Source: Salinivirga sp964413185
Lineage (GTDB): Bacteria; Bacteroidota; Bacteroidia; Bacteroidales; Salinivirgaceae
DNA: 18,735 nucleotides
Reading direction: 5' to 3'
Assembly: GCA_964413185.1 (NCBI GenBank)
Contig: CAYPSX010000061.1
Span: forward strand, 1 to 18,735
Each line of letters begins with the position of its first letter. Position 1 is the stretch's first letter. The translations under genes and the position numbers were made by a program. This document shows positions 1 to 7,372 of this stretch, piece by piece. A model generated the notes under the pieces. It was not told the origin of the DNA. It saw only the letters and a list, made by a program, of their open reading frames with translations, and made no database searches.

Positions 1-55
1 GTTATTTTGTTGTTTTTCAACACATTATTTAACTGCGAAACTTTAGTTATTAATT

Positions 56-619
56 ATGGAATGGTATACATACGTAATTTTGCCAATACTAATTTTTTTG
101 GCGCGAATTTTAGATGTTAGTATTGGTACCATCAGAATTATCCTTGTATCGAGAGGAAATACAATTCTGGCGCCGCTTTTGGGCTTTTTTGAGGTAATTG
201 TGTGGATTTTAGCTATGGGTGAAATAATGCAAAACCTTGATAATTGGGTTTGCTATATTGCCTATGCAGCTGGTTTTGCAACAGGCAATTATATAGGAAT
301 GATCATTGAAGAAAAACTGGCCATAGGCACACTGGTTTTTCGCATCATCACCCAAAAAGACACAACAGAACTTGTTGATGCACTCTATAAAACAGGATAC
401 GGAGTAACCGAAATTGATGCCAAAGGTAAGTTTTCGAAAGTGAATGTTATTTACATCATTTTAAAAAGAAAAAAACTCCAGCACGTTCAGGAAATAGTTC
501 AGCAGTACAACCCCACTGCTTTTTATACGGTTGAAGATATTCGGAAAGCGCAATACGGAGTATTTCCCGTAAATCGGCCGCCTGCAATACGGCGAAGGAT
601 ATCAATAATCAAAAGATAA
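56..619 (+). CDS. UPF0316 membrane protein (DUF5698 + DUF2179 domains)
   Basis: A 187-residue protein that matches the UPF0316 family, whose biochemical role is not known. The N-terminal third is hydrophobic, with three likely membrane helices at about residues 5-25, 36-58 and 63-83. The stretch LDVSIGTIRIILVSRGN (19-35) is the family-like signature at the start of the DUF5698 part. Residues about 92-170 form a soluble alpha/beta DUF2179 domain, which in other proteins (YitT-like) is thought to sense a ligand in the cytoplasm. The tail is short and arginine-rich. Its stop lies 4 bases before cinA, so the two are probably co-transcribed. I see no Shine-Dalgarno before the ATG, as is usual in this phylum. 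Family assignment is fairly secure; function is open. Confidence 0.85.
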   Translation: MEWYTYVILPILIFLARILDVSIGTIRIILVSRGNTILAPLLGFFEVIVWILAMGEIMQNLDNWVCYIAYAAGFATGNYIGMIIEEKLAIGTLVFRIITQKDTTELVDALYKTGYGVTEIDAKGKFSKVNVIYIILKRKKLQHVQEIVQQYNPTAFYTVEDIRKAQYGVFPVNRPPAIRRRISIIKR

Positions 620-623
620 CTCT

Positions 624-1862
624 ATGACAAAACATACAGCAACGATTGTTACTATTGGTGATGAAATTCTCATTGGGCAAATCATTGACAGCAATTCTGC
701 CTGGCTCGCCGACAAACTTTTTCATGGAGGATTTGAAGTAAACGAGATTAGGAGCATTAGCGATGACCCCGAACAAATAAAGCAAACTCTGGAAGATATT
801 ATCCCAAATACCGACCTGGTACTCATGACTGGTGGTCTTGGCCCGACAAACGATGACAAAACAAAAGAAGCCCTCAATGATTATTTTGGTGGAAAGCTCA
901 TAATGAATAATGAAGTGTTGGATGACATCAAAAAATTTATTGTCGAAAAACGCGGTTACTTATCGCTTACTGAGAACAACCGTGCGCAAGCTTTAGTTTC
1001 TGACAACAGCAAAGTACTTCGTAACCCGGTTGGAACGGCGCCAGTGCAGATTTTCACACATGGCAGCACCAAAATTATTTCAATGCCGGGTGTCCCATTC
1101 GAAATGAAACATTTATTTAATAAAATTATATTTCCGGAATTAAAAAAAGAGTTTGATTTATCTGCAAATACATATAGAACGTACCATGTAGTCGGATATC
1201 CGGAAAGTGAGCTTTCCAACACTTTACATGATTGGGAATCGAACCTGGAAAAAAGTTTAAAGCTGGCCTATCTTCCATCTCCCGGCGTTATAAGGTTACG
1301 TTTGTCAGACGAAAGGAACAATATAGAAATACTTGACAAACAAGCAGAAAAATTGACCCAATTATTAGGTAAAAGCATTGTAGCAGAAGGAAAAGAAAAA
1401 GTTGAACATTCACTTGGCAAAATACTATCAAACAAGAAATTAAGCATATCAACAGCCGAAAGTTGTACCGGTGGATTAATAGCACACCGGATTGCCAGCG
1501 TACCCGGTGCATCGAATTATTTCAAAGGTGGCATAACGGCTTATAGCAATGAAGTTAAGGAAAACCAGCTCAAAGTAAACACTCAAACTCTGCATACATA
1601 CGGCGCTGTTAGTGAGCAAACAGCAAAAGAAATGGCCACAGGCGTTGCACAACTGTTGCAAACAGACATTGGTTTGGCAACCACCGGAATTGCCGGCCCC
1701 ACCGGTGGTACCCCGGAAAAGCCCATAGGGACTTTATGGACAGCTATTTACATCAAAGGCGAAGTATATTCCAGACACTTCCAATTTACCCACGGTCGCA
1801 TGGTCAATATTGAACGAGCCTCAACCGTAACAATGTATGAACTATTAAAAAAGCTAATTTGA
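624..1862 (+). CDS. cinA: CinA, NMN deamidase / competence-damage-inducible protein
   Basis: Full-length two-domain CinA of 412 residues. Residues 5-170 are a MoaB/MogA-like (MoCF-biosynthesis) domain with IGDEILIGQIIDSNSAWLA at 11-29 and the nucleotide-binding MTGGLGPTNDDKT at 68-80. Residues about 258-412 are the CinA C-terminal domain with STAESCTGG (276-284), whose serine 280 is the expected nucleophile, and TTGIAGPTGG (353-362). The C-terminal domain in this family hydrolyses nicotinamide mononucleotide to nicotinate mononucleotide and ammonia, feeding pyridine-nucleotide salvage; the N-terminal domain in two-domain members is linked to ADP-ribose pyrophosphatase activity. It acts in the cytoplasm. 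It sits 4 bases after the UPF0316 gene and is followed by a 112-base gap with a promoter candidate for the next operon, so it probably ends its transcript. All key motifs are present. Confidence 0.96.
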   Translation: MTKHTATIVTIGDEILIGQIIDSNSAWLADKLFHGGFEVNEIRSISDDPEQIKQTLEDIIPNTDLVLMTGGLGPTNDDKTKEALNDYFGGKLIMNNEVLDDIKKFIVEKRGYLSLTENNRAQALVSDNSKVLRNPVGTAPVQIFTHGSTKIISMPGVPFEMKHLFNKIIFPELKKEFDLSANTYRTYHVVGYPESELSNTLHDWESNLEKSLKLAYLPSPGVIRLRLSDERNNIEILDKQAEKLTQLLGKSIVAEGKEKVEHSLGKILSNKKLSISTAESCTGGLIAHRIASVPGASNYFKGGITAYSNEVKENQLKVNTQTLHTYGAVSEQTAKEMATGVAQLLQTDIGLATTGIAGPTGGTPEKPIGTLWTAIYIKGEVYSRHFQFTHGRMVNIERASTVTMYELLKKLI

Positions 1863-1903
1863 TCAAGATTTTTTTACTTTTTACAGTATTTTTTGCAAAA
1901 AAA

Positions 1904-1935
1904 TTTGATTTATTCATTTATTATCATGATTTTTG
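1904..1935 (+). promoter_or_regulatory. Candidate Bacteroidota-type promoter for rpmB-rpmG-bL38
   Basis: TTTG at 1904-1907 and GATTTTTG at 1928-1935 are 20 bases apart. The primary sigma factor of Bacteroidota prefers TTTG, 19-21 bases, TAnnTTTG, so this matches at all but one base (G for the first T of the -7 box). Transcription would begin about 1941-1943, giving an A-rich leader of roughly 30 bases before rpmB. AT-rich gaps give chance matches, so this is a moderate call. Confidence 0.5.
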
Positions 1936-1974
1936 CACACCGATTTAGGAAAATGAATATAAAAACATAGAAAG

Positions 1975-2217
1975 ATGTCGAGAGTTTGTCAGATTACAGG
2001 GAAAAAGCCAATGGTTGGGAACCACGTTTCGCACTCACATGCGAAAACCAAAAGGAAGTTCTATCCCAACTTACTGAAAAAGCGCTTCTATCATCCGGAA
2101 GAAAAAAAGTGGATCACACTACGTGTATCTGCTAACGGATTACGCACAATTAACAAAAAAGGACTGTCAAAAGCCCTGGCAGAAGCAAAAGAAAAAGGAT
2201 ACATTACAAAATATTAA
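1975..2217 (+). CDS. rpmB: 50S ribosomal protein bL28
   Basis: An 80-residue bL28, full length. The opening MSRVCQITGKKPMVGNHVSH and the following basic segment TKRKFYPNL are characteristic; the RVSANGLRTINKKGL stretch (51-65) is the conserved core. Zinc-binding bL28 forms carry a CxxC near the N-terminus; here only Cys5 remains and position 8 is Thr, so this is the zinc-free form. It binds 23S rRNA in the large subunit near the E site. It is first in a three-gene ribosomal cluster with rpmG (16-base gap) and the DUF4295 gene. The start has an A-rich leader (ATAGAAAG) and no Shine-Dalgarno. Confidence 0.98.
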   Translation: MSRVCQITGKKPMVGNHVSHSHAKTKRKFYPNLLKKRFYHPEEKKWITLRVSANGLRTINKKGLSKALAEAKEKGYITKY

Positions 2218-2221
2218 TTGA

Positions 2222-2228
2222 GGGAGGT
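2222..2228 (+). promoter_or_regulatory. Strong Shine-Dalgarno site for rpmG
   Basis: GGGAGGT ends 5 bases before the rpmG ATG at 2234, a near-ideal anti-Shine-Dalgarno match at ordinary spacing. No other start in this window has a comparable site: rpmB, ftsY, secA, cinA and the acyltransferase all have A/T-rich leaders. In Bacteroidota the anti-Shine-Dalgarno end of 16S rRNA is largely sequestered, so such a site is exceptional and may be used for control. Confidence 0.7.
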
Positions 2229-2233
2229 AAGTC

Positions 2234-2419
2234 ATGGCAAAGAAGAAAGGAAATCGCGTTCAGGTAATTCTTGAATGTACAGAACACAAAGATAGCGGAA
2301 AACCAGGTACTTCCCGCTATATTACTACGAAAAACAGGAAGAATACACCGAATAGGCTTGAAATTAAAAAATACAATCCTATTCTGAAAAAAGTAACATT
2401 ACACCGCGAAATTAAATAA
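2234..2419 (+). CDS. rpmG: 50S ribosomal protein bL33
   Basis: A 61-residue bL33. The block RYITTKNRKNTPNRLEIKKY (28-47) and the ending TLHREIK are diagnostic. Zinc-type bL33 has two CxxC pairs; here only Cys15 (in ILECTEHK) remains and the others are His or hydrophobic residues, so it should not bind zinc. There is a short insertion (DSGKPGTS) between the first two strands compared with the minimal bL33. It binds 23S rRNA near the E site. It lies between rpmB and the DUF4295 gene. Its start is set by an unusually strong Shine-Dalgarno site (2222-2228). Confidence 0.98.
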   Translation: MAKKKGNRVQVILECTEHKDSGKPGTSRYITTKNRKNTPNRLEIKKYNPILKKVTLHREIK

Positions 2420-2427
2420 TTTAAGAT

Positions 2428-2583
2428 ATGGCCAAGAAAGTAGTTGCAACCCTGAAATCAGGATCAGGAAAAGAATACGCCAAAGTTATTAAAATGGTAA
2501 AATCACCTAAATCAGGTGCATATCAGTTTAAAGAAGCAATTGTGAATAACGATCACGTAAAAGATTTCTTCGCTAAGAAGTAA
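2428..2583 (+). CDS. DUF4295 protein, Bacteroidota ribosomal protein bL38
   Basis: A 51-residue basic protein translated from the ATG at 2428: it begins MAKKVVATLKSGSGKEYAKV and ends DHVKDFFAKK, with the conserved middle KMVKSPKSGAYQFKE. This is the DUF4295 family, which follows rpmB-rpmG throughout Bacteroidota. From memory, the cryo-EM structure of the Flavobacterium johnsoniae ribosome reported a new large-subunit protein, bL38; I believe it is this family, but I cannot confirm the match here. The gene starts 8 bases after the rpmG stop and ends 19 bases before a terminator, so it is the last gene of the ribosomal cluster. It is short and easily missed by gene finders. The family call is secure; the ribosomal role rests on context and recall. 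Confidence 0.93.
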   Translation: MAKKVVATLKSGSGKEYAKVIKMVKSPKSGAYQFKEAIVNNDHVKDFFAKK

Positions 2584-2602
2584 TCCGTCTAAAATATTCA
2601 TT

Positions 2603-2633
2603 AAAAGGCCGCACATTGTGTTGGCCTTTTTTT
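2603..2633 (+). terminator. Intrinsic terminator after the rpmB-rpmG-bL38 cluster
   Basis: AAAAGGCC (2603-2610) pairs perfectly with GGCCTTTT (2623-2630), the 12-base loop can form a further CAC/GTG pairing, and the T run continues to 2633. It starts 19 bases after the DUF4295 stop and lies 46 bases before ftsY. Classic hairpin plus T tract for the plus strand. Confidence 0.85.
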
Positions 2634-2679
2634 ATATACGAAATATTGCTAAATTGCAGCCCTTTAACGATTAATTACA

Positions 2680-3618
2680 ATGGGAATATTTTCAAAAGAT
2701 AAGAAAAAAAACCTCGAACAGGGATTATCAAAAACCAAACAGAGTGTTTTTCAGAAACTATCGCGCGCTGTTATAGGTAAATCCAAAGTCGATGATCAGG
2801 TACTGGACGATCTGGAAGAAATACTCATATCATCAGACGTAGGAGTAAATACAACGATCAAAATTATTGAGCGAATTGAAGAGCGAGTAGCTAAAGATAA
2901 ATACACCAGCACTTCTGAACTCAACCAAATTCTGAGGGATGAAATAACTGCGCTATTGACTGAATCGAGCAGTGGTGAAAACGCAACCTGGGAACTGGCC
3001 GATAAAAAACCTTTTGTAATAATGGTTGTAGGTGTAAACGGTGTTGGTAAAACCACGACCATCGGCAAAATAGCACATAAATACAAGCAAAACGGTAAAA
3101 AGGTAATTATTGGCGCTGCCGATACATTTCGGGCTGCTGCCATCGATCAACTGGAAATTTGGAGCGAACGTGTCGGAGTGCCGCTAATCAAGCAAAAAAT
3201 GGGCTCCGATCCGGCATCCGTAGCATTCGACACCGTTAAATCAGCCCAATCGCAAGATACTGATGTCGTAATTATTGACACCGCCGGCAGATTGCATAAT
3301 AAAGTGAATTTGATGAACGAGCTCAGTAAAATAAAACGAGTTATGCAAAAAGTAATTCCCGATGCTCCCCATGAAATTTTATTGATTTTGGATGGCTCAA
3401 CAGGGCAAAATGCTTTTGAGCAGGCAAAACAATTCACTAAAGCAACCGACATTACTGCTATGGCCATCACTAAACTTGATGGAACAGCAAAAGGTGGAGT
3501 TGTAATTGGTGTTTCAGACCAATTTCAAATTCCGGTCAAATACATTGGTATTGGTGAGAAAATGGAAGACCTGCAAATTTTCAACAAAACCGAATTCGTA
3601 GATTCTCTATTCAACTAA
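2680..3618 (+). CDS. ftsY: FtsY, signal recognition particle receptor GTPase
   Basis: SRP receptor of 312 residues. Residues about 15-90 are the helical N domain. The G domain follows, with GVNGVGKTT (118-126), DTFRAAA (148-154), DTAGR (200-204) and TKLDG (264-268), all intact. The C-terminal DGTAKGGV and GIGEKMEDLQIF are also typical. It lacks the long acidic A domain of E. coli FtsY (497 residues), which is usual in this phylum; membrane contact would be through the amphipathic N-terminal residues. It forms the GTP-dependent complex with Ffh that docks nascent membrane proteins at SecYEG. Its TAA stop is immediately followed by the ATG of a 17-codon ORF that leads into rimO. The gene begins after a clear terminator, so it must have its own promoter, which I could not identify. 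Confidence 0.98.
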   Translation: MGIFSKDKKKNLEQGLSKTKQSVFQKLSRAVIGKSKVDDQVLDDLEEILISSDVGVNTTIKIIERIEERVAKDKYTSTSELNQILRDEITALLTESSSGENATWELADKKPFVIMVVGVNGVGKTTTIGKIAHKYKQNGKKVIIGAADTFRAAAIDQLEIWSERVGVPLIKQKMGSDPASVAFDTVKSAQSQDTDVVIIDTAGRLHNKVNLMNELSKIKRVMQKVIPDAPHEILLILDGSTGQNAFEQAKQFTKATDITAMAITKLDGTAKGGVVIGVSDQFQIPVKYIGIGEKMEDLQIFNKTEFVDSLFN

Positions 3619-3672
3619 ATGCCTTCTCTTAGAAAATTCCGATTGTATCACCTATCAGCCACTTTGTATTGA
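3619..3672 (+). other. Possible 17-codon bridging ORF between ftsY and rimO
   Basis: An ATG directly abuts the ftsY TAA (3616-3618). It opens a 17-codon frame reading MPSLRKFRLYHLSATLY, whose TGA (3670-3672) overlaps the TTG start of rimO (3669-3671). Both ends fit a translational-coupling leader: ribosomes could pass from ftsY through this ORF to rimO. The peptide is basic and resembles nothing I know. Chance is quite possible at this length, so it is recorded as a structure rather than a proven gene. Confidence 0.25.
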
Positions 3673-4952
3673 AAACTGTTAATATCATAAATTTAGGCTG
3701 CGCCAAAAACCTGGTAGACAGCGAGCATTTGGCGCGCCAGCTTCAGGCCAATAATTTCAGGGTTGTTTATGACCATCCGGACATCCATCCGGTGACCTTA
3801 ATCAACACTTGCGGATTTATTCATGATGCGCAACAAGAATCAGTAGATACCATTTTAGAGGCTGTAGCCTTAAAAAACAACCGAAAAGACTATTTTGTGG
3901 GTGTTTTTGGGTGCCTTACACAACTATTTGCAGAGCAACTAAAAAAAGAAATTCCCGAAGTAGATGCCTGGTTCGGAAAATACAACAGCCGGGAAATTGT
4001 TAGTGCCCTGAATGGAAAATACCAAACAAGCCTTGATCATGAGCGCTTTATCAGCACACCGAAGCATTACGCTTATCTGAAAATTGCCGAGGGCTGCCAT
4101 CGTAAATGCGCTTTTTGTTCCATTCCAAAAATTACAGGAAATTACACATCAAAACCTGTAAATGAACTCGTAAAAGAAGCGCAATTTCTGGCTTCGCAAG
4201 GTGTAAAAGAGTTAATATTAATTGCCCAGGACTTAACGGCTTATGGCCGGGATTTACAAGATAACCCGACCCTCACCGATCTTGTTCGCCAATTATCTGA
4301 AATTGAAGGCATCAAATGGATACGATTACATTATGCCTACCCTGTTGGCATTCCGAATGACCTTTTTAAAGAAATGCGGGAAAACGAAAAAGTATGCCGC
4401 TACCTGGATATTCCTGTCCAGCATATTGCCGACCACCTGTTGAAAAAAATGAAGCGCGGACATGACGAGACAACTACCAAAAAGCTGATTAAGCATATCA
4501 GAAACGAAGTTCCGGGCATTGCATTACGCACAACCATGATGGTAGGCTTCCCGGGCGAAACTGATGCAGATTTTAATAAGCTGATGGAATTTACGGAAAA
4601 TGCCGCTTTCGAAAGAATGGGAGCATTCCCCTACTCTCACGAAAGTTTTACGTATGCTTTTGATAATTATGAGGATGATGTTCCCGAGCAAATAAAACAA
4701 GACAGACTGGAGATGCTAATGGAGTTGCAGCATGATATATCATTGCAAGCCAATGAAGCAAAAATCGGGAAAAATTTAACAGTTTTAATCGATCGTGAAG
4801 AAAATGGTGTATATTTCGGACGTAGTGAATTTGATTCGCCCGAGGTAGACGAAGAAATATTGGTAAAAAGCAGTAAAAAATTAGCGATAGGAGAATTCTA
4901 TACTGTAAAAATAACCGGGCACGAATCGTTTGAACTTTTTGGAGAAGTATAA
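3669..4952 (+). CDS. rimO: RimO, ribosomal protein uS12 methylthiotransferase
   Basis: Radical SAM methylthiotransferase that adds a methylthio group to the conserved aspartate of ribosomal protein uS12. At 427 residues it is full length. The N-terminal UPF0004 domain has the three cluster-binding cysteines at 11 (NLGCAKNLVDSEH), 48 (NTCGF) and 82 (FGCLTQ). The radical SAM motif is CHRKCAFC, with cysteines 143, 147 and 150. Residues about 362-427 form the TRAM domain. The N-terminal NLGCAKNLVDSEH and short length favour RimO over MiaB. The start codon is TTG: an in-frame TAG lies at 3630 and no ATG or GTG occurs between it and the first conserved residues. It follows ftsY by 50 bases and is followed 5 bases later by the BASS transporter gene, so the three probably share a transcript. 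Confidence 0.96.
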   Translation: MKTVNIINLGCAKNLVDSEHLARQLQANNFRVVYDHPDIHPVTLINTCGFIHDAQQESVDTILEAVALKNNRKDYFVGVFGCLTQLFAEQLKKEIPEVDAWFGKYNSREIVSALNGKYQTSLDHERFISTPKHYAYLKIAEGCHRKCAFCSIPKITGNYTSKPVNELVKEAQFLASQGVKELILIAQDLTAYGRDLQDNPTLTDLVRQLSEIEGIKWIRLHYAYPVGIPNDLFKEMRENEKVCRYLDIPVQHIADHLLKKMKRGHDETTTKKLIKHIRNEVPGIALRTTMMVGFPGETDADFNKLMEFTENAAFERMGAFPYSHESFTYAFDNYEDDVPEQIKQDRLEMLMELQHDISLQANEAKIGKNLTVLIDREENGVYFGRSEFDSPEVDEEILVKSSKKLAIGEFYTVKITGHESFELFGEV

Positions 4953-4957
4953 TCATT

Positions 4958-5917
4958 ATGAGGGAAGAACTTCAATTACTAGATAAGCTACAACTGAACT
5001 TCAACAGTGAAGGACTTTTCGTCCTGAACCTCGTATTGGCTTTTGTAATGTTTGGTGTGGCACTCGAAATTAAACCCCATCATTTTAAGGATGTCTTTAA
5101 AAACCCCAAAAGTGCTATTATCGGGTTTATATCGCAATTTATATTGCTTCCATTACTAACTTTTTTGTTCACGCTGTTAATCAGCGACTTCATTACTGTT
5201 GGCGTGGCACTGGGAATGATTATAGTAGCCTCTTGTCCGGGCGGAAATATTTCAAACTTTATTTCCCACCTTGCAAAAGGAAATACAGCACTTTCGGTAA
5301 GCCTCACAGGTCTTTCAAGCATTGGAGCCATTATCCTCACCCCTTTCAACTTCTCATTTTATGGCAATATGTATATCCACTATGCCGAAAAACATTCAGA
5401 TCTGGTTCAACCCCTTACCATTGATCCTGTACAGATGTTTACCACAGTTTTTATTATTCTGGGCATACCGTTAATTGCAGGTTTACAGTTTCCAAAATAT
5501 TTTCCCAAATTCACAGAACGTATCACAAAGCCCATTAAAATATTTTCGATTCTTGCGTTCGTTGGTTTTATTGTAGTAGCTTTCTGGAACAATTTTGATC
5601 ATTTCATCAAACATATTGAATGGGTTACGATTATTGTTTTCTTTCATAACTTGCTTGCCATTGGTACCGGCTTTTATTTTGCACGTTTTACAGGCCTGAA
5701 GCGAATCAACTGGCGTACAATTTCTATTGAAACCGGTATTCAGAATTCCGGACTGGCTTTGGTATTAATTTTTAACCCCAAAATTTTCCCGCCTGAACTG
5801 GAAGTTGGCGCAATGGCCTTCATCGCTGCCTGGTGGGGAATTTGGCATATTATTGCCGGCTTAATTCTTGCTTCAATTTGGCGAAGAAAACCCATTTTAA
5901 CTGAAAACCCTGTTTAA
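4958..5917 (+). CDS. BASS-family (bile acid:sodium symporter) transporter
   Basis: A 319-residue integral membrane protein of the SBF/BASS family, with about nine or ten hydrophobic segments. Signatures are MFGVALEIKPHHFK (31-44), CPGGNISNFISHLAKGN (93-109) and ETGIQNSGLAL (258-268). In the solved bacterial homologue the Glu and Gln of the ETGxQN segment bind one sodium ion; here they are Glu258 and Gln262. Such carriers move organic anions with sodium across the inner membrane; despite the family name, bacterial substrates are mostly unknown (pantoate is one known example), so no substrate is claimed. It starts 5 bases after rimO and is probably co-transcribed with it, though no functional link is evident. 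Confidence 0.9.
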   Translation: MREELQLLDKLQLNFNSEGLFVLNLVLAFVMFGVALEIKPHHFKDVFKNPKSAIIGFISQFILLPLLTFLFTLLISDFITVGVALGMIIVASCPGGNISNFISHLAKGNTALSVSLTGLSSIGAIILTPFNFSFYGNMYIHYAEKHSDLVQPLTIDPVQMFTTVFIILGIPLIAGLQFPKYFPKFTERITKPIKIFSILAFVGFIVVAFWNNFDHFIKHIEWVTIIVFFHNLLAIGTGFYFARFTGLKRINWRTISIETGIQNSGLALVLIFNPKIFPPELEVGAMAFIAAWWGIWHIIAGLILASIWRRKPILTENPV

Positions 5918-5920
5918 AAG

Positions 5921-5992
5921 TGTGAATTTCAGATTTTTTCGATCTTTACCAAATCAATTTTGTACTCAAATTTTGATTTTCACAGGTTTTTT
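5921..5992 (+). terminator. Possible weak terminator after the BASS gene
   Basis: TGTGAA (5921-5926) pairs with TTCACA (5979-5984); the arms extend inward as an imperfect duplex with several mismatches around a long loop, and six Ts follow at 5987-5992. The long loop and mismatches make it weak. It overlaps the -33 box of the promoter candidate for the next gene. Confidence 0.3.
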
Positions 5993-6003
5993 AAGCTATT
6001 TTG
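5972..6003 (+). promoter_or_regulatory. Weak promoter candidate for the acyltransferase gene
   Basis: TTTG at 5972-5975 and TATTTTG at 5997-6003; the two TTTG cores are 24 bases apart, as in the phylum consensus, but TA is one base too close to the second TTTG. It lies 17 bases before the ATG at 6021, in the 103-base gap after the BASS gene. Confidence 0.35.
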
Positions 6004-6020
6004 CGTTTTAATTTACAATT

Positions 6021-7352
6021 ATGGGAAAACATAATATTGAAAAGAACACGCCACTATATTGGCTTGCATACAGATTTACCATTGGCCTGCACAATCTTAT
6101 ACACAGGGAGTTTTATTGCATCAATCGTCCAAAAAAATTGCAGGAAAAACCATCAATTATAACCCCTAACCATCAGAATGCTTTAATGGATGCTTTGGCT
6201 ATACTTTTTGCCAAAAACGAACCGCTGGTATTTCTCGCGAGGAGCGATATTTTTAAAAAGAAATTTGTTGCGGCTATTCTCTATTTTCTCAAAATTCTAC
6301 CGGTTTATCGCATTAGAGATGGATACGAAACATTGAAACAAAATAAGGGAGTTTTTGAACATACTGTTCGCGTGCTTTCGAGCAAACGTGGTCTTGTTAT
6401 ACTTCCTGAGGGAAATCACTTTGGGGCAAAAAGGCTGCGGATGCTTAAAAAAGGATTTGCGCGCATTGCATTTATGACAGAGATGAATGCCGCCAAGCCG
6501 CTGGATTTGCAGATTATACCAACAGCAATTGATTATACGGCTTACGATACATTTTTCACCCGCCTTACAGTGGTTTTTGGAGAGCCGTTCCCCATTGAAC
6601 CGTATTTGGAAAACTATAAAGAAAATCCGCAAATTGCACTCAATGATATAACGAAACGCTTATCGAAAGAATTAAAAAAACATATCATCCATATTGAATC
6701 TGAAGACCATTATAACGAATGTTTACTGGCCTCAGCTGTTTACACAGACCACAAACAGCCATCTTATGGAGCAAATGCCCAAAAAGAGCGTTTCGAAACC
6801 CAAAGAGAAATTACCCAACTGCTGAATAGAGCTGAAAATGAGAAAAACGAACTATTTCAGCAGGTTGTAAATACGGCATCAGTACTGAAGAAATCAATTA
6901 AAAATACTCCGCATGAAATTGTTGGTCAGAATACCGGATCAGTTTCCATTGTTGCGTTTTTGTTATCCATCATCCTGTTTCCATTGAGCTTGCCCGGGCT
7001 TGCCATATACGGGCTTTTCTGGTATTGGCCGGTTTGGTTTGTCAATAAAAAAATAGCTGATGTACAATTCCGTACTTCTGTAAGGTTCGTACTTTATATT
7101 GTACAGTTCTTGTTATTGTTACTTGGAATTCTCATATACCTGGCAAGCGCTTACCCGATAAAAACAGCCGGTATAATATTTTTTATCATCATAATGTCGG
7201 GAATTTTGAGCATAAAAATATTGAGGTTGTTTTACTGGAGTTTACTAAAACTCAAATGGTTTTTAAAACGCAAAACGAACAAAAACCTACAGAAGCAGAG
7301 ACGAGATGTTATTGATGCTGTAAATTCTTTAATCAATAAAAACAACGAGTAA
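6021..7352 (+). CDS. PlsC-type glycerolipid acyltransferase, membrane protein
   Basis: A 443-residue lysophospholipid-acyltransferase-fold protein. Residues about 40-195 hold the acyltransferase domain: block I is NHQNALMDA with His51 and Asp57 (the H-x5-D spacing of the GPAT/DHAPAT-like subgroup rather than H-x4-D), block III is LPEGNHFGAKRLRMLKKG (128-145). After a polar linker, residues about 306-342 and 353-403 are hydrophobic and form several membrane helices, followed by a lysine-rich tail. Enzymes of this fold acylate a glycerol phosphate or similar head group at the inner membrane. The exact acceptor cannot be told; the two-part layout with a C-terminal membrane domain is common in Bacteroidota proteins annotated simply as 1-acyl-sn-glycerol-3-phosphate acyltransferase. 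It is followed after 20 bases by an aminotransferase gene. Confidence 0.85.
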   Translation: MGKHNIEKNTPLYWLAYRFTIGLHNLIHREFYCINRPKKLQEKPSIITPNHQNALMDALAILFAKNEPLVFLARSDIFKKKFVAAILYFLKILPVYRIRDGYETLKQNKGVFEHTVRVLSSKRGLVILPEGNHFGAKRLRMLKKGFARIAFMTEMNAAKPLDLQIIPTAIDYTAYDTFFTRLTVVFGEPFPIEPYLENYKENPQIALNDITKRLSKELKKHIIHIESEDHYNECLLASAVYTDHKQPSYGANAQKERFETQREITQLLNRAENEKNELFQQVVNTASVLKKSIKNTPHEIVGQNTGSVSIVAFLLSIILFPLSLPGLAIYGLFWYWPVWFVNKKIADVQFRTSVRFVLYIVQFLLLLLGILIYLASAYPIKTAGIIFFIIIMSGILSIKILRLFYWSLLKLKWFLKRKTNKNLQKQRRDVIDAVNSLINKNNE

Positions 7353-7372
7353 AATTTGCTTGAATCACCAGC

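Noticed and set aside
8..22. Hairpin TGTTG / CAACA around five Ts at the left edge
   Set aside because: Only five pairs and no T tract after it; too weak to call a terminator, and the upstream gene is not visible.
2796..3143. 115-codon frame on the minus strand within ftsY
   Set aside because: Shadow of the conserved FtsY G domain; no recognisable protein pattern or start signals.
3669..4952. MiaB (tRNA methylthiotransferase) as an alternative to RimO
   Set aside because: The N-terminal NLGCAKNLVDSEH signature and the missing N-terminal extension favour RimO.
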